A DNA stretch of 64,000 nt from Ectothiorhodospiraceae bacterium (GCA_003565775.1 PXAT01000044.1:1-64000), one strand, 5' to 3'. Numbered from the stretch's first letter, positions 39,039-47,458 are shown. Notes: a model not told the origin generated them from the sequence alone. Translations and numbers: made by a program.

Positions 39039-39209
39039 TTACCCCTTCGAACACTGGCAGCCGACATGGCCACAGCCACTGCCCGAGGCATGGCCATTGG
39101 CACAGGCGTCACCGCAGAACAGGCGACCGTCCCGTTCAACGGCCTTTGCCGGGGGGATAACGCAGACGCAGTCGCTGCAGGCACATTTCACGCGATCGAC
39201 TTCAGTCAT
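39039..39209 (-). CDS. smtA: SmtA/BmtA-type bacterial metallothionein
   Basis: 56-residue zinc/cadmium-binding protein, too short for usual gene calling. Nine cysteines occur as CACSDCVC, FCGDAC and GCGHVGCQC, with histidines at about 40 and 48. This is the cysteine layout and length of cyanobacterial SmtA, minus its last histidine. The ATG overlaps the stop of the SmtB-like gene (ATGA), so the pair is an operon. Role: buffering of cytosolic zinc or cadmium. Confidence 0.9.
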   Translation of the reverse strand: MTEVDRVKCACSDCVCVIPPAKAVERDGRLFCGDACANGHASGSGCGHVGCQCSKG

Positions 39210-39514
39210 GGCAGATCTCCGGTCTCTTCGTGGATATGTTCGACCATGTTCCGCAGCATGTCGCGGACATGGTCGTCGCTGACGACGTATTGCACCGAGC
39301 GTCCATCCCTTGTTCCGCGCACCAGGCGGGTCGCGCGAAGCAGGCGGAGGTGATGGCTGATCAGCGATGCCGACGCATCCAGCTTCGTGGCGATAGCGCC
39401 GACGCTCAACGGCTGTTCCATGCAGCTGAGCAGGATGCCGAGTCGGGTCGGATCACCGAGCATGCGAAACATCTCTCCGAGCTCGGTCAACTGGTCAGTG
39501 TCGAGGGTCGTCAT
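39206..39514 (-). CDS. smtB: ArsR/SmtB family metal-sensing repressor
   Basis: 102-residue winged-helix repressor. The recognition helix region is DASASLISHHLRLLRATRLV. The ArsR-type cysteine pair is absent. The C-terminal helix reads SDDHVRDMLRNMVEHIHEE, whose Asp, His, His and Glu match the zinc-binding alpha-5 site of SmtB/CzrA. It should repress its own operon and perhaps the divergent AOR operon, and release DNA on binding zinc. Confidence 0.9.
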   Translation of the reverse strand: MTTLDTDQLTELGEMFRMLGDPTRLGILLSCMEQPLSVGAIATKLDASASLISHHLRLLRATRLVRGTRDGRSVQYVVSDDHVRDMLRNMVEHIHEETGDLP

Positions 39515-39533
39515 GGGTGAAGGTTAACATGTA

Positions 39534-39547
39534 TGAACACCTTTTCA
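39534..39547. promoter_or_regulatory. candidate SmtB operator
   Basis: TGAACACCTTTTCA, an inverted TGAA/TTCA pair of the type bound by ArsR/SmtB repressors, lies 20 bases upstream of the smtB start. The surrounding bases are AT-rich for this genome. Confidence 0.55.
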
Positions 39548-39605
39548 ATTATCCGGTGGCCGCATGCCTCCGGCGGCGCGAAAACAGCCGGATATGTTGC
39601 TTTCC

Positions 39606-39621
39606 CGGTGTCCCGCTTGCA
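39606..39621 (+). promoter_or_regulatory. possible sigma-54 promoter for the AOR operon
   Basis: CGGTGTCCCGCTTGCA has GG and GC ten bases apart and a perfect TTGCA at -12, but a poor -24 box. It lies about 110 bases before the first gene. Weak evidence only; a sigma-70 box (TACTAT) overlaps. Confidence 0.2.
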
Positions 39622-39729
39622 GGTACTATGTTTGGTGTAACGGCTCAGAAGAAGACGCCACGCGCTGAGAACCCAGGGGCCACAAGAGCCCGCGGCCAGC
39701 GCCATGACTCAGATGAAGGAGGAAGTTCC

Positions 39730-40266
39730 ATGCTCAAGGCGCTCAAGCTTGAGCCGGAGAAGTGTACCGGTTGTCTCCAGTGCGAGATGGCCTGTTCCTT
39801 CGAGAATACCGGCGCGTTCAACCCCGCCAAGTCCCGCATCAAGGTCTTCACGTTCCATGATGAAGGCCGCTTCGCCCCGTACACGTGTACCCAGTGTGAC
39901 GAGGCCTGGTGCATGCACGCCTGTCCGGTGGAGGCCATCGTCCTGAACATGGCGACCGGCTCCAAGGACGTGCTGTCCGACGTCTGTGTCGGCTGCAAGG
40001 TCTGCACGATTGCCTGCCCGTTCGGCACCGTCAATTACGAAGCCGACACCGGCAAGGTCGTGAAATGCGATCTCTGCGGCGGCGATCCGTGGTGCTCCAA
40101 GGCGTGCCCGACCGGCGCCATCACCTATGTCTCAGCCGACGAATCCGGCATGGAACGCATGCGTGCATGGGCGCAGCAGGCGCCACGGACCGCAGGCGCA
40201 CAGCCGAACCCGCCGAAGGCCAAGGAAGTGCAGGTGTTCAATATCCCCCAGCAGGGAGGACACTGA
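39730..40266 (+). CDS. aorA: four-cluster ferredoxin subunit of aldehyde oxidoreductase (AorA-like)
   Basis: 178-residue electron-transfer protein. Sixteen cysteines sit in four groups: CTGCLQCEMAC, CTQCDEAWCMHAC, CVGCKVCTIAC and CDLCGGDPWCSKAC, enough for four [4Fe-4S] clusters. In Aromatoleum-type tungsten AORs such a subunit wires the catalytic protein to the FAD subunit and can polymerise into filaments. ATG 39730 lies behind GAAGGAGGAAG; the longer frame is spurious. Followed after one base by the catalytic gene. Confidence 0.88.
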   Translation: MLKALKLEPEKCTGCLQCEMACSFENTGAFNPAKSRIKVFTFHDEGRFAPYTCTQCDEAWCMHACPVEAIVLNMATGSKDVLSDVCVGCKVCTIACPFGTVNYEADTGKVVKCDLCGGDPWCSKACPTGAITYVSADESGMERMRAWAQQAPRTAGAQPNPPKAKEVQVFNIPQQGGH

Positions 40267-40267
40267 C

Positions 40268-42118
40268 ATGTCCTGGACCGGAAAAGTATTGCGCGTCAAC
40301 CTGACCGAAGGAACCTGCAAGCCCGAGCCGTTGAACATGGAGTGGGCACAGCAGTACCTCGGCCAGCGTGGCCTCGCCACCAAGTATCTGGTGGAAGAAA
40401 TCGATCCCAAGGTCGATGCCCTGTCGCCGGAAAACGTGATGATCATGACCACCGGTCCGCTGACCGGCACCATGGCGTCCACCGGCGGCCGCTACTCGGT
40501 CGTGACCAAGAGTCCGCTGACCGGATGTATCGCCTGCTCGAATTCCGGCGGCTTCATCGGTGCCGAGATCAAGGCGGCTGGCTGGGACATGATCATCTAC
40601 GAGGGCAAGTCGCCGAAGCCGGTGTATCTGTACCTCGAGAACGAGACCGCCGAACTGCGTTCCGCGGAGCACCTGTGGGGCAAGTCGGTCTGGGATACCC
40701 ACGAGATGCTGCACAAGGAGAATCAGGATCCCGAACTGAAGATCGCCTGTGTCGGGCGGTCTGCCGAGCAGGGCAATCTGTATTCGGCCATCGTCAACGA
40801 CATGCATCGTGCGGCCGGTCGTTCCGGTGTCGGCACCGTCATGGCCTCGAAGAACCTCAAGGCCCTGGCCTGCCGAGGCACCCGCGGTGTCGGCAACTTC
40901 AAGGACCCGATGCGGTTCCTGCAGGCCACCGAGCAGGGCAAGAAGGTGCTGGCGGAGAACGCCGTTACCGGTCAGGGTCTCCCGACCTACGGCACCCAGG
41001 TGTTGATGAACGTGATCAACGAAATGGGGGCGATGCCCACCCGCAACATGCGGGAAGTCCAGTTCGAGGGCGCTCACAAGATCTCCGGCGAGGCGATGCA
41101 CGAGCCGCGTGAGAGCGACGGGCAGCCCAACCTGAGCACCAATGGTGCATGCTTCGCCTGCACCATCGCCTGTGGCCGGATTTCGACCATCGATCCGCAG
41201 CACTTCTCGATCAAGGACAAGCCGGAATACCACAAGGCGTCCGGGGGGCTTGAGTACGAAGCGGCCTGGGCCCTCGGGTCCAACACCGGCGTGGACGACA
41301 TCGATGCGCTGACTTACGCCCAGTTCCTGTGTAATGAAGACGGCATGGATCCGATTACGCTCGGGGCCACTATCTCCGCGGCGATGGAACTGTACGAAAT
41401 GGGCGCCATCACCACCGCTGATACGGACGGGCTCGAAATCCCGTTCGGCTCCGCGGAAGCGCTGGTCAAGCTGACCGAGCTGACCGCCAAGGGTGAAGGT
41501 TTCGGCAAGGTGCTCGGTCTCGGGTCGCGGCGTCTGTGCGAGAAGTACGGTCATCCGGACATCTCCATGACGGTGAAGAGTCAGGAGTTTCCGGCCTATG
41601 ACCCGCGCGGGATCCAGGGCATGGGCCTGGCCTATGCGACCTCCAACCGGGGTGCCTGTCATCTGCGCGGTTACACTGTCTCGTCCGAGGTTCTCGGGAT
41701 TCCGGAGAAGACCGACCCGCTGACCACCGACGGCAAGGCGGAACTGGTGAAGGCATTCCAGGACGCGACCGCGGCCGTGGACTCGGCCGGACTTTGCGTG
41801 TTCACCACCTTTGCCTGGGGCATGGACGACATCGCTCCGCAGATCGATGCGGCCTGCGAAGGTGACTGGACCACCGAGAAGTTGCTCGAGGTCGGCGAGC
41901 GCATCTGGAACATGGAGCGCGACTTCAACCTCAAGGCGGGCATGACAGCCGCCGACGACACGCTGCCCAAGCGCCTGCGCAAGGATGCGGCCAAGGTCGG
42001 GCCGGCGGAAGGCCGGGTCAACGATCTCGACGTGATGCTGCCGAAGTATTACGAGGTCCGCGGCTGGACCACGTCCGGTGAACTGATGCCTGAAACTCGC
42101 GAGCGGCTGGGGCTGTAA
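40268..42118 (+). CDS. aorB: tungsten-dependent aldehyde:ferredoxin oxidoreductase
   Basis: 616-residue AOR family enzyme oxidising aldehydes to acids, or the reverse with strong reductants. It starts SWTGKVLRVNLTEGTCKPE, the family opening. The proximal [4Fe-4S] cluster ligands are Cys at about 295, 298 and 302 (ACFACTIACG) and about 511 (AGLCVF), the spacing of the Pyrococcus enzyme. The bis-pterin binding region includes GRYSVVTKSPLTG. Tungsten rather than molybdenum is inferred from the family. The neighbours supply the ferredoxin, FAD and MoaD-like parts of an AorABC system. Confidence 0.92.
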   Translation: MSWTGKVLRVNLTEGTCKPEPLNMEWAQQYLGQRGLATKYLVEEIDPKVDALSPENVMIMTTGPLTGTMASTGGRYSVVTKSPLTGCIACSNSGGFIGAEIKAAGWDMIIYEGKSPKPVYLYLENETAELRSAEHLWGKSVWDTHEMLHKENQDPELKIACVGRSAEQGNLYSAIVNDMHRAAGRSGVGTVMASKNLKALACRGTRGVGNFKDPMRFLQATEQGKKVLAENAVTGQGLPTYGTQVLMNVINEMGAMPTRNMREVQFEGAHKISGEAMHEPRESDGQPNLSTNGACFACTIACGRISTIDPQHFSIKDKPEYHKASGGLEYEAAWALGSNTGVDDIDALTYAQFLCNEDGMDPITLGATISAAMELYEMGAITTADTDGLEIPFGSAEALVKLTELTAKGEGFGKVLGLGSRRLCEKYGHPDISMTVKSQEFPAYDPRGIQGMGLAYATSNRGACHLRGYTVSSEVLGIPEKTDPLTTDGKAELVKAFQDATAAVDSAGLCVFTTFAWGMDDIAPQIDAACEGDWTTEKLLEVGERIWNMERDFNLKAGMTAADDTLPKRLRKDAAKVGPAEGRVNDLDVMLPKYYEVRGWTTSGELMPETRERLGL

Positions 42119-42152
42119 CGCCCCACCGCCGCTTTTGCGGAGAGGTTGAATC

Positions 42153-43430
42153 ATGCGACATGTGATCATTGGCGCAGGTCCGGCGGGCGTTGTTGCCGCC
42201 GAGACCCTGCGCAAGCTCGATCCTGACGGAAGCGTGACCATGCTGAGCAGTGAGCCGGAGCCGCCGTATTCGCGGATGGCAATCCCCTACTATCTGGTGG
42301 AACAGGTGGGCGAAGAGGGGACTTGGCTGCGCAAGGGCGATGGTTATTTCGAAAGCAACGGCATTACGGTGCGCAGTGGTGCCCGGGTGAGTAATGTCGA
42401 CACCGAGGCGAAGCAGCTTGGTCTGGAGGGTGGTGACACCATTCCGTACGACAAGCTGTTGATCGCGACGGGGTCGCAGCCGGTCATTCCGCCATTGCCC
42501 GGCGTCGACCGTGAAGGGGTGCATACCTGCTGGACCCTCGAGGATTCACGCCACATCATCAAGCGCGCCACGGAGGGCGCGCGCGTGGTGCTGATCGGTG
42601 CCGGCTTCATCGGCTGCATCATTCTCGAATCGCTGGTCAACCGGAAAACCCGGTTGACCGTCATCGAGCAGCAGAACCGGATGGTTCCGCGGATGATGGA
42701 CGATCGGGCCGGTGGGCTGATCAAGCGCTGGTGTCAGGACAAGGGTGTTACCGTCCACACGTCGACCACTGTCAAGAGCGTGGATGAAGGCAGCGACGGT
42801 CACCCCCTTGCGGTCAGCATGGACAATGGCGAATCGGTGAATGCCGATCTGGTGATTGTCTGTGTCGGCGTCAAGGCCAACACACAGTTTCTGGATGGCT
42901 CCGGCGTCAAGACCGACGAGGGCATCCTGGTCGATCGCTACCTGCAGACCTCGGTTCCCGACGTCTATGCGGCGGGTGACGTGGCCCAGGGGCTGGATTT
43001 CAACACCGGCGAGTACACGGTGCAGGCGATCCAGCCGACGGCGGCCGATCACGGCCGGCTGGCGGCCAACAACATGGCCGGCTACAAGCTCAAGCATCAG
43101 GGCAGCGTCAACATGAACGTGCTCGACACGCTGGGGCTGATCTCCACGTCCTTCGGTTTGTGGATGGGTGTCGAGGGCGGCGATTCCGCCGAGTTGTACG
43201 ACGGCGATCGTTTCCGCTACATCAATCTGCAATTCCAGGGTGATGTACTGGTCGGTGGTAGCAGTCTGGGCATGACAGAGCATGTTGGCGTCATGCGCGG
43301 GCTGATTCAGAGCAAGGTGCGTCTCGGGCACTGGAAGGACAAGCTCAAGAACGACCCGACCCGCATCATGGAAGCCTACATCGCCTGCACCCAGGCCATT
43401 GGCCACAACGCGCGCGTCCTGACCGCCTAG
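42153..43430 (+). CDS. aorC: FAD/NAD-dependent reductase subunit (AorC-like)
   Basis: 425-residue two-dinucleotide-fold flavoprotein. FAD site GAGPAGVVAAETL, NAD site GAGFIGCIILESL and the second FAD motif VYAAGDVAQG are visible. A C-terminal domain of about 100 residues follows. It would pass electrons from AOR to NAD+, as in the Aromatoleum AorABC complex. An AGAGG ribosome site lies upstream, in the 34-base gap after AOR. Confidence 0.9.
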   Translation: MRHVIIGAGPAGVVAAETLRKLDPDGSVTMLSSEPEPPYSRMAIPYYLVEQVGEEGTWLRKGDGYFESNGITVRSGARVSNVDTEAKQLGLEGGDTIPYDKLLIATGSQPVIPPLPGVDREGVHTCWTLEDSRHIIKRATEGARVVLIGAGFIGCIILESLVNRKTRLTVIEQQNRMVPRMMDDRAGGLIKRWCQDKGVTVHTSTTVKSVDEGSDGHPLAVSMDNGESVNADLVIVCVGVKANTQFLDGSGVKTDEGILVDRYLQTSVPDVYAAGDVAQGLDFNTGEYTVQAIQPTAADHGRLAANNMAGYKLKHQGSVNMNVLDTLGLISTSFGLWMGVEGGDSAELYDGDRFRYINLQFQGDVLVGGSSLGMTEHVGVMRGLIQSKVRLGHWKDKLKNDPTRIMEAYIACTQAIGHNARVLTA

Positions 43431-43447
43431 ACGCCGTTCTCCGTCAC

Positions 43448-43485
43448 GCCGGGTCGCGGTCAGCCATGACTGCGACCCGGTTTGT
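43448..43485 (+). terminator. hairpin between the FAD subunit and MoaD-like genes
   Basis: CCGGGTCGCGGTCA and TGACTGCGACCCGG form a 14 bp stem with one mismatch around GCCA, followed by TTTGTTGTG. It may attenuate the two small downstream genes relative to the AOR subunits. Confidence 0.6.
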
Positions 43486-43517
43486 TGTGTATGAACGCTT
43501 TCCCTGGACTCATCATC

Positions 43518-43772
43518 ATGCAGATCCGTATCAAGCTTTATGCCAGCCTCAGTGAGCTGCTGCCCCAGGGCGTCAAGGCGCATGAGGGGTTTCTGCTGGA
43601 CATTGACGATGATCTGACGCCGAATCAGCTGATCGATCAGCTGCATGTGCCGCGCCCGATGGCGCATCTGATTCTTCGCAACGGCGTCTATATCAAACCT
43701 GAGGACCGCGATCGTCCGCTGTTCGAGGACGAAGACGTGTTCGCCGTCTGGCCTCCGGTGGCGGGGGGCTGA
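43518..43772 (+). CDS. MoaD/ThiS-like sulfur carrier
   Basis: 84-residue ubiquitin-fold protein ending VAGG. The terminal Gly-Gly is the site of thiocarboxylate formation. It begins MQIRIKLYASLSELLP, as MoaD proteins do. A paralogue beside AOR is thought to serve tungsto-pterin synthesis specifically. ATG 43518 was preferred over upstream codons because it aligns with the family start. It runs directly into the next gene. Confidence 0.88.
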   Translation: MQIRIKLYASLSELLPQGVKAHEGFLLDIDDDLTPNQLIDQLHVPRPMAHLILRNGVYIKPEDRDRPLFEDEDVFAVWPPVAGG

Positions 43773-44075
43773 ATGGCCGAACAGACCGCGTCCCGGGTGC
43801 ACAAGACCATGGGTCTGGACCATGCCGACTTCTGGCGTGTGGCGCCAGCACTGATGAGCGGTTATTCCTGGGAGAAGGTGTCGCCGACGCTGCTACGCGG
43901 TGAGCGGGACGGTGGTCAGGTCGCGTTGCACCTCGGGCCGGAGACGCGACGCCGGATTGCGATGTTCGAGTTGCCGAATACCGAGCTCACCATCGAGTTC
44001 ACCGGCCTCGACGAGCAGACCCGGCGCGAGTTCATGGAGAACTTCGACCGTCGCTTTCGGCGCGGTGGCGGCTGA
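43773..44075 (+). CDS. unknown 100-residue protein at the end of the AOR operon
   Basis: Starts on the base after the MoaD-like stop, so it is surely co-translated. It has HADFWRVAPALMSGYSWEKV near the start, then beta-like stretches (QVALHLGPETRRRIAMFELP, TELTIEFTGL) and a charged helix with an Arg/Gly tail. No signal peptide, no cysteines. I do not know a family; the position suggests an assembly factor for AOR or its cofactor. Confidence 0.7.
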   Translation: MAEQTASRVHKTMGLDHADFWRVAPALMSGYSWEKVSPTLLRGERDGGQVALHLGPETRRRIAMFELPNTELTIEFTGLDEQTRREFMENFDRRFRRGGG

Positions 44076-44087
44076 CTGCAGCCGGCC

Positions 44088-44981
44088 TCATTCCAGGCTG
44101 GCATTGTCCAGTCGATAGAACAGGCCCATGTCGCTGTCTTCCATCAGTGCGAGTCGGCCCTTGATCACCACGGGGTCGAAACTGAATTCCAGTTTCTGAT
44201 CGGTTTTCACCTCGACCACGCTCTCGGGTCCGCCGGGCAGGCAGAAAAAGCAGCTGGGCGGACTGCGGGTAATAATAAAGTGGGAATGCCGATCCTCGTT
44301 CTCGAGCGGCAACATGAACCCCTGGACTTTGACCTCGCGCCCGTCGAGATCGCGAACCTTGTCGTTGAATACCGGCCGCAACATGCCGTGCTGGCCCTCC
44401 TCGGTGTCGATCCCGCTGAGCAGGCTCCATGGCACGACGCCATCCACCTCGGGCAGTTCCGTCTCGCGCTCCTCCATGTGTTCCATGGAATGACCGTAGG
44501 CCTCGTCGGTGATGTACAGCGTCACCTGGCGGCTGACACCGTCGGCGGTGAAAGTAAGCACGTCATCCCCCGGTAGCACGGGCTTGATCCGCAGGCTGGC
44601 ATCGCCGTCGTCATCGGTGGCGACAATGGTGTCACTGAGTTCATTGCCGATCAGCGAGCTGATCTCGATTTCGGCCGCGGTCAGCGGCTCGCCATCAGCG
44701 GATTCCATGCGCAGGGTCAGGTCGACGAACTCGTCCGATGCTGCGGTAATCCCGGCAACCTCGCCATACTCGCGCAGACGGGTGATGTAGATTCGCAATT
44801 CCGGTTTCTCGGCATCCGCCGGTGTGGCGGCTGGTGTCGCGTCAGCGGGCGTTGTTTCTGCCGTATCCGCCTCGCGTGTTTCCGTGTCCTCACTGCAGGC
44901 GGCAAGCATCAGGGCGAGGACGAGCAGCAGCAGGGGCAAGCCTGCGCGGCGGGTTCGGCGGGAAAGGTGCATAAAGCGCAT
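44088..44981 (-). CDS. periplasmic lipoprotein with DUF3299 domain
   Basis: 297 residues. The signal ends in a lipobox LAAC. An acidic Thr/Ala/Asp linker and an Ig-like region (YITRLREYGEVAG) follow, then a DUF3299 domain with VPWSLLSGID, REVKVQGFMLPLENED and SPPSCFFCLPGGPE, which has two cysteines near the expected metal or redox site. ATG 44972 is an alternative start. It is the third gene of an ABC operon; a similar set is zinc-regulated in Vibrio cholerae (zrg genes, from memory), so a metal role is inferred. Confidence 0.8.
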   Translation of the reverse strand: MRFMHLSRRTRRAGLPLLLLVLALMLAACSEDTETREADTAETTPADATPAATPADAEKPELRIYITRLREYGEVAGITAASDEFVDLTLRMESADGEPLTAAEIEISSLIGNELSDTIVATDDDGDASLRIKPVLPGDDVLTFTADGVSRQVTLYITDEAYGHSMEHMEERETELPEVDGVVPWSLLSGIDTEEGQHGMLRPVFNDKVRDLDGREVKVQGFMLPLENEDRHSHFIITRSPPSCFFCLPGGPESVVEVKTDQKLEFSFDPVVIKGRLALMEDSDMGLFYRLDNASLE

Positions 44982-44983
44982 CC

Positions 44984-46360
44984 CTATGGTTTTGTCAGTG
45001 CCGTTGCGATCGGCGTGCGATAGGCCTGCCAGGCAGGTATCAGCGCCGCCAGAATACCAATGATCAGGACGCCGGCGAAAAGTTGCAGTTCCTGCCAGAG
45101 GAACAGTCGTCCGTCCATCGCCAGCTGGCGACCCTGGCTGAATGCGGCGCCGAGAACGTCCATCGCCAGGTGCCCCAGCAGCAGGCCGAGCAGTGCCCCG
45201 AGGATGCTGATGGTCAGCGATTCAAGCAGCACCTGACCGACCAGTACACGTCGACGCGCACCCAGAGAGCGCATGATCATCAGATCGTAACGCCGTTGCC
45301 GCAATGCATTGTACAGGCCGACGAAAAGGCCCAGCCCCCCGGCCGCGAGCAGGATCCAGCCAAACAGCCGAAGCGCGTCGAGGCCGACGCCGAGCAGTCC
45401 CATCAGTCGAGTGATTTCCTGGGCCGGCGAGGCCGCCTGCAGCCCGTCGCGGGCGTTCACCAGACGCGGCAGCGTCACCGCCGCCAACGGCGATCTGTAT
45501 TGCAGTAACAACGCCGTGATTTCGCCGTCCTCGTGGTGTTCGTGACCGGCGTGATACTCGTCTCCGTCAGTCCCTGCCTCGTGACCATGGTCATGCTCAT
45601 GGGCGTGACGGCGATCATGCCCGTCCTCGTGCCCATGGTCGTTATGCCCGTGATCGTCATGTTCGTGACGATGCGCATGATCATCGTCCGATTGCCGGTC
45701 GATCGCCTCGGTACCCTCTGCTTCCGACGTATGGTCATGGACATGCCAGACGCTCTCGACACTGCCGAGAACCAGGCGGTCGATAACCCGTCCGCGCGGC
45801 GCAAGAATTCCGGCGACGCGATATGGGTGGTCATCGTGTACTTCGCCCTGAACCGGACCGTCTCCGGTGGCAATACCGTGAACACCGTAGAAGGTGTCAC
45901 CGAGTTCCAGTTCGGCGTCGCGCGCCACGGTGGCACCGATCACCACGTCATGCACGCCGTTCCAGAGCTCCCCCTCGGCCAGTTCGGCACCGTAATGATC
46001 GACCAGCGCATGTTCGGTGCCGACGATCCGGAAGCCCCGGTAGCTGTCACCGAGAGCCAGCGGTATCGTCTGCGCCACCAGCGGGTGCTCCTGCAGCCAG
46101 CGCACATCTTCCAGCGGGATGTTGCCGGTGGGCGTGTCGAGGTGAAACACGCCGGACAGGATGATTTGCAGCGGGCTGCCCTTGGCACCGACCACCATGT
46201 CGATGCCGCGGGTTTCCGCGCGGACGCGGTCATCCAGCTGGTGATCAAGCAGCAGCAATGTCGTGATCGTCGCCACGCCCAGGGCGAGCAACAGGATATG
46301 CAGCGCGGAACCCAGTGCGTTCGCACGCAGATAGGCCCAGGTCAGGCTCCAGATGCTCAT
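44984..46360 (-). CDS. FtsX/MacB-type ABC permease with histidine-rich loop
   Basis: 458 residues with four membrane helices: an N-terminal one (SALHILLLALGVATITTLLLL), then three after about residue 320 in the FtsX arrangement. The large periplasmic domain carries an insert of about 70 residues with over 20 histidines interspersed with Asp, Glu and Gly (DDHAHRHEHDDHGHNDHGHE and following). Such loops bind zinc or nickel. Adjacent ATPase and DUF3299 lipoprotein complete a LolDE-like system. Likely a zinc-linked transporter; direction unknown. Confidence 0.87.
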   Translation of the reverse strand: MSIWSLTWAYLRANALGSALHILLLALGVATITTLLLLDHQLDDRVRAETRGIDMVVGAKGSPLQIILSGVFHLDTPTGNIPLEDVRWLQEHPLVAQTIPLALGDSYRGFRIVGTEHALVDHYGAELAEGELWNGVHDVVIGATVARDAELELGDTFYGVHGIATGDGPVQGEVHDDHPYRVAGILAPRGRVIDRLVLGSVESVWHVHDHTSEAEGTEAIDRQSDDDHAHRHEHDDHGHNDHGHEDGHDRRHAHEHDHGHEAGTDGDEYHAGHEHHEDGEITALLLQYRSPLAAVTLPRLVNARDGLQAASPAQEITRLMGLLGVGLDALRLFGWILLAAGGLGLFVGLYNALRQRRYDLMIMRSLGARRRVLVGQVLLESLTISILGALLGLLLGHLAMDVLGAAFSQGRQLAMDGRLFLWQELQLFAGVLIIGILAALIPAWQAYRTPIATALTKP

Positions 46361-47004
46361 GTCGGGACGTCCAGTTGAATCGTTGTCTTGATGTACGACT
46401 TCAGTCGCTGGTCGTGGGTCGCGATCACCAGGCTGGCGCCACAGGCCTGTGCCTGACTCAGCAGCAATTCGATGGTGCGCTCGCAGTTCCGGTCATCGAG
46501 AGCCGCGGTCGGTTCATCGGCAAGTACCAGTTGTGGACTAGTGACTGTGGCCCGGGCAATGGCAACGCGCTGTGCCTGTCCCTGCGACAGCGTGTCCGGT
46601 TTGCGTTGTATCAGGTGATCCACGGCGAGCTCGGTCAGCAGCGTGCGGATCCGGTCCCAGTCAACGGTCTGACCGGCGAGATACTGCGCAAGGGCCAGAT
46701 TGCGACCGACATTGAGCGCCGAGACCAGATGCAGGGTCTGGAATATCAGTCCGACGCAGCGGGCACGCAAGCGGTCACGCTGCGCCTCGCCGAGCTCGTG
46801 CAGCGGTTGTCGATCCAGGCTGACATGGCCGGCGTCGGCGGTCAGCAGGCCGCCCGCCAGCGATAGCATGGTCGTCTTGCCTGAGCCGGACGGTCCCATA
46901 ATCAGGCAATGCTCACCGCGCTGCAGGGTCCAGTCCGGCAGCGTCAGGGTCTGGTTGCCGGAGAAGCGCTGCCTGACGCCGGAAAAACCGAGGAGTTCGC
47001 TCAT
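46357..47004 (-). CDS. ABC ATPase, LolD/MacB family
   Basis: 215-residue ATPase. Walker A GPSGSGKTTM, signature LSQGQAQRVAIARA (S replaced by the variant Q-rich form), Walker B LVLADEPTAALD and switch ATHDQRL are intact. The end overlaps the permease start by four bases. Start MSELLG at 47004; a longer start at 47016 is possible. First gene of the operon; a half Zur-box lies 46 bases upstream. Confidence 0.9.
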   Translation of the reverse strand: MSELLGFSGVRQRFSGNQTLTLPDWTLQRGEHCLIMGPSGSGKTTMLSLAGGLLTADAGHVSLDRQPLHELGEAQRDRLRARCVGLIFQTLHLVSALNVGRNLALAQYLAGQTVDWDRIRTLLTELAVDHLIQRKPDTLSQGQAQRVAIARATVTSPQLVLADEPTAALDDRNCERTIELLLSQAQACGASLVIATHDQRLKSYIKTTIQLDVPT

Positions 47005-47049
47005 GTCGGATCTCACGCCATCACCTGACCGGAAAATCCGGCGAAAAAT

Positions 47050-47078
47050 GAAATGTTATAGGATTGCAGTATTGTCTG
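47050..47078 (-). promoter_or_regulatory. Zur-box-like sequence
   Basis: GAAATGTTATA at 47050-47060 equals one half of the gammaproteobacterial Zur consensus. The other half (GATTGCAGTATTGTC) is poorly matched. It sits upstream of the three-gene ABC operon on the minus strand, where a zinc-responsive repressor would act. Confidence 0.45.
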
Positions 47079-47166
47079 CAGGCTTCCTTGCACCCCGCAA
47101 TAGTGTAACCATGGCACCCTGACAACGGGGACGAAACCGGCGGAAGCGCGTGTTTCTCCGCCTTTC

Positions 47167-47196
47167 TGGAAGTGCTGATAAGTCAGTGCTTCCTTA
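47167..47196. repeat. minimal element A: two ends abutted
   Basis: GGAAGTGCTGA and TCAGTGCTTCCTTAA are separated by four bases, i.e. left and right termini without any interior. It probably results from deletion between the two arms. The rest of the 235-base gap shows only the Zur-like site. Confidence 0.6.
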
Positions 47197-47251
47197 ACGA
47201 TTTGCTGTTCAACAGAGACGCGTCGAGCTCCGTCGGGGGACGCGAAGGGGA

Positions 47252-47458
47252 ATGGAAGCGATGCGTATTCTCGGTGTAGTACTGATCGCCCTGGGGCTTG
47301 TGCTGTTGTTTTTCGGCTACAACGCGAGCGAGTCGGTTGCCGATCAGGTGAGCGAAACGCTGACCGGCCGGTTCACCCAGGAGACCATGAATTACATCAT
47401 CGCCGGCGTGGTTTGTCTCGCAGCCGGAGCCGCGATGCTGGTGTTCGGCCGCCGGTAG
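47252..47458 (+). CDS. DUF3185-like two-helix membrane protein
   Basis: 68 residues: helix 1 MRILGVVLIALGLVLLFFGYN, a short loop with SESVADQVSETLTGRFT, and helix 2 IIAGVVCLAAGAAMLVFG. This is the layout of DUF3185 proteins, small membrane proteins of unknown function. ATG 47252 directly follows AAGGGGA; ATG 47261 (MRIL) aligns better with the family and may be the true start. Confidence 0.75.
   Translation: MEAMRILGVVLIALGLVLLFFGYNASESVADQVSETLTGRFTQETMNYIIAGVVCLAAGAAMLVFGRR

Noticed and set aside
38637-39054. Short frames in and after the tRNA-Ser gene reading like VFIPGVRTPPSL or GRDSNPRAL
   Set aside because: These are translations of tRNA and its duplicated terminator, a frequent false gene in automatic annotation.
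40238-42241. A 667-codon minus-strand frame opposite the AOR gene
   Set aside because: Composition is His/Arg/Gly-rich antisense of AOR with no family resemblance; AOR has intact catalytic motifs.
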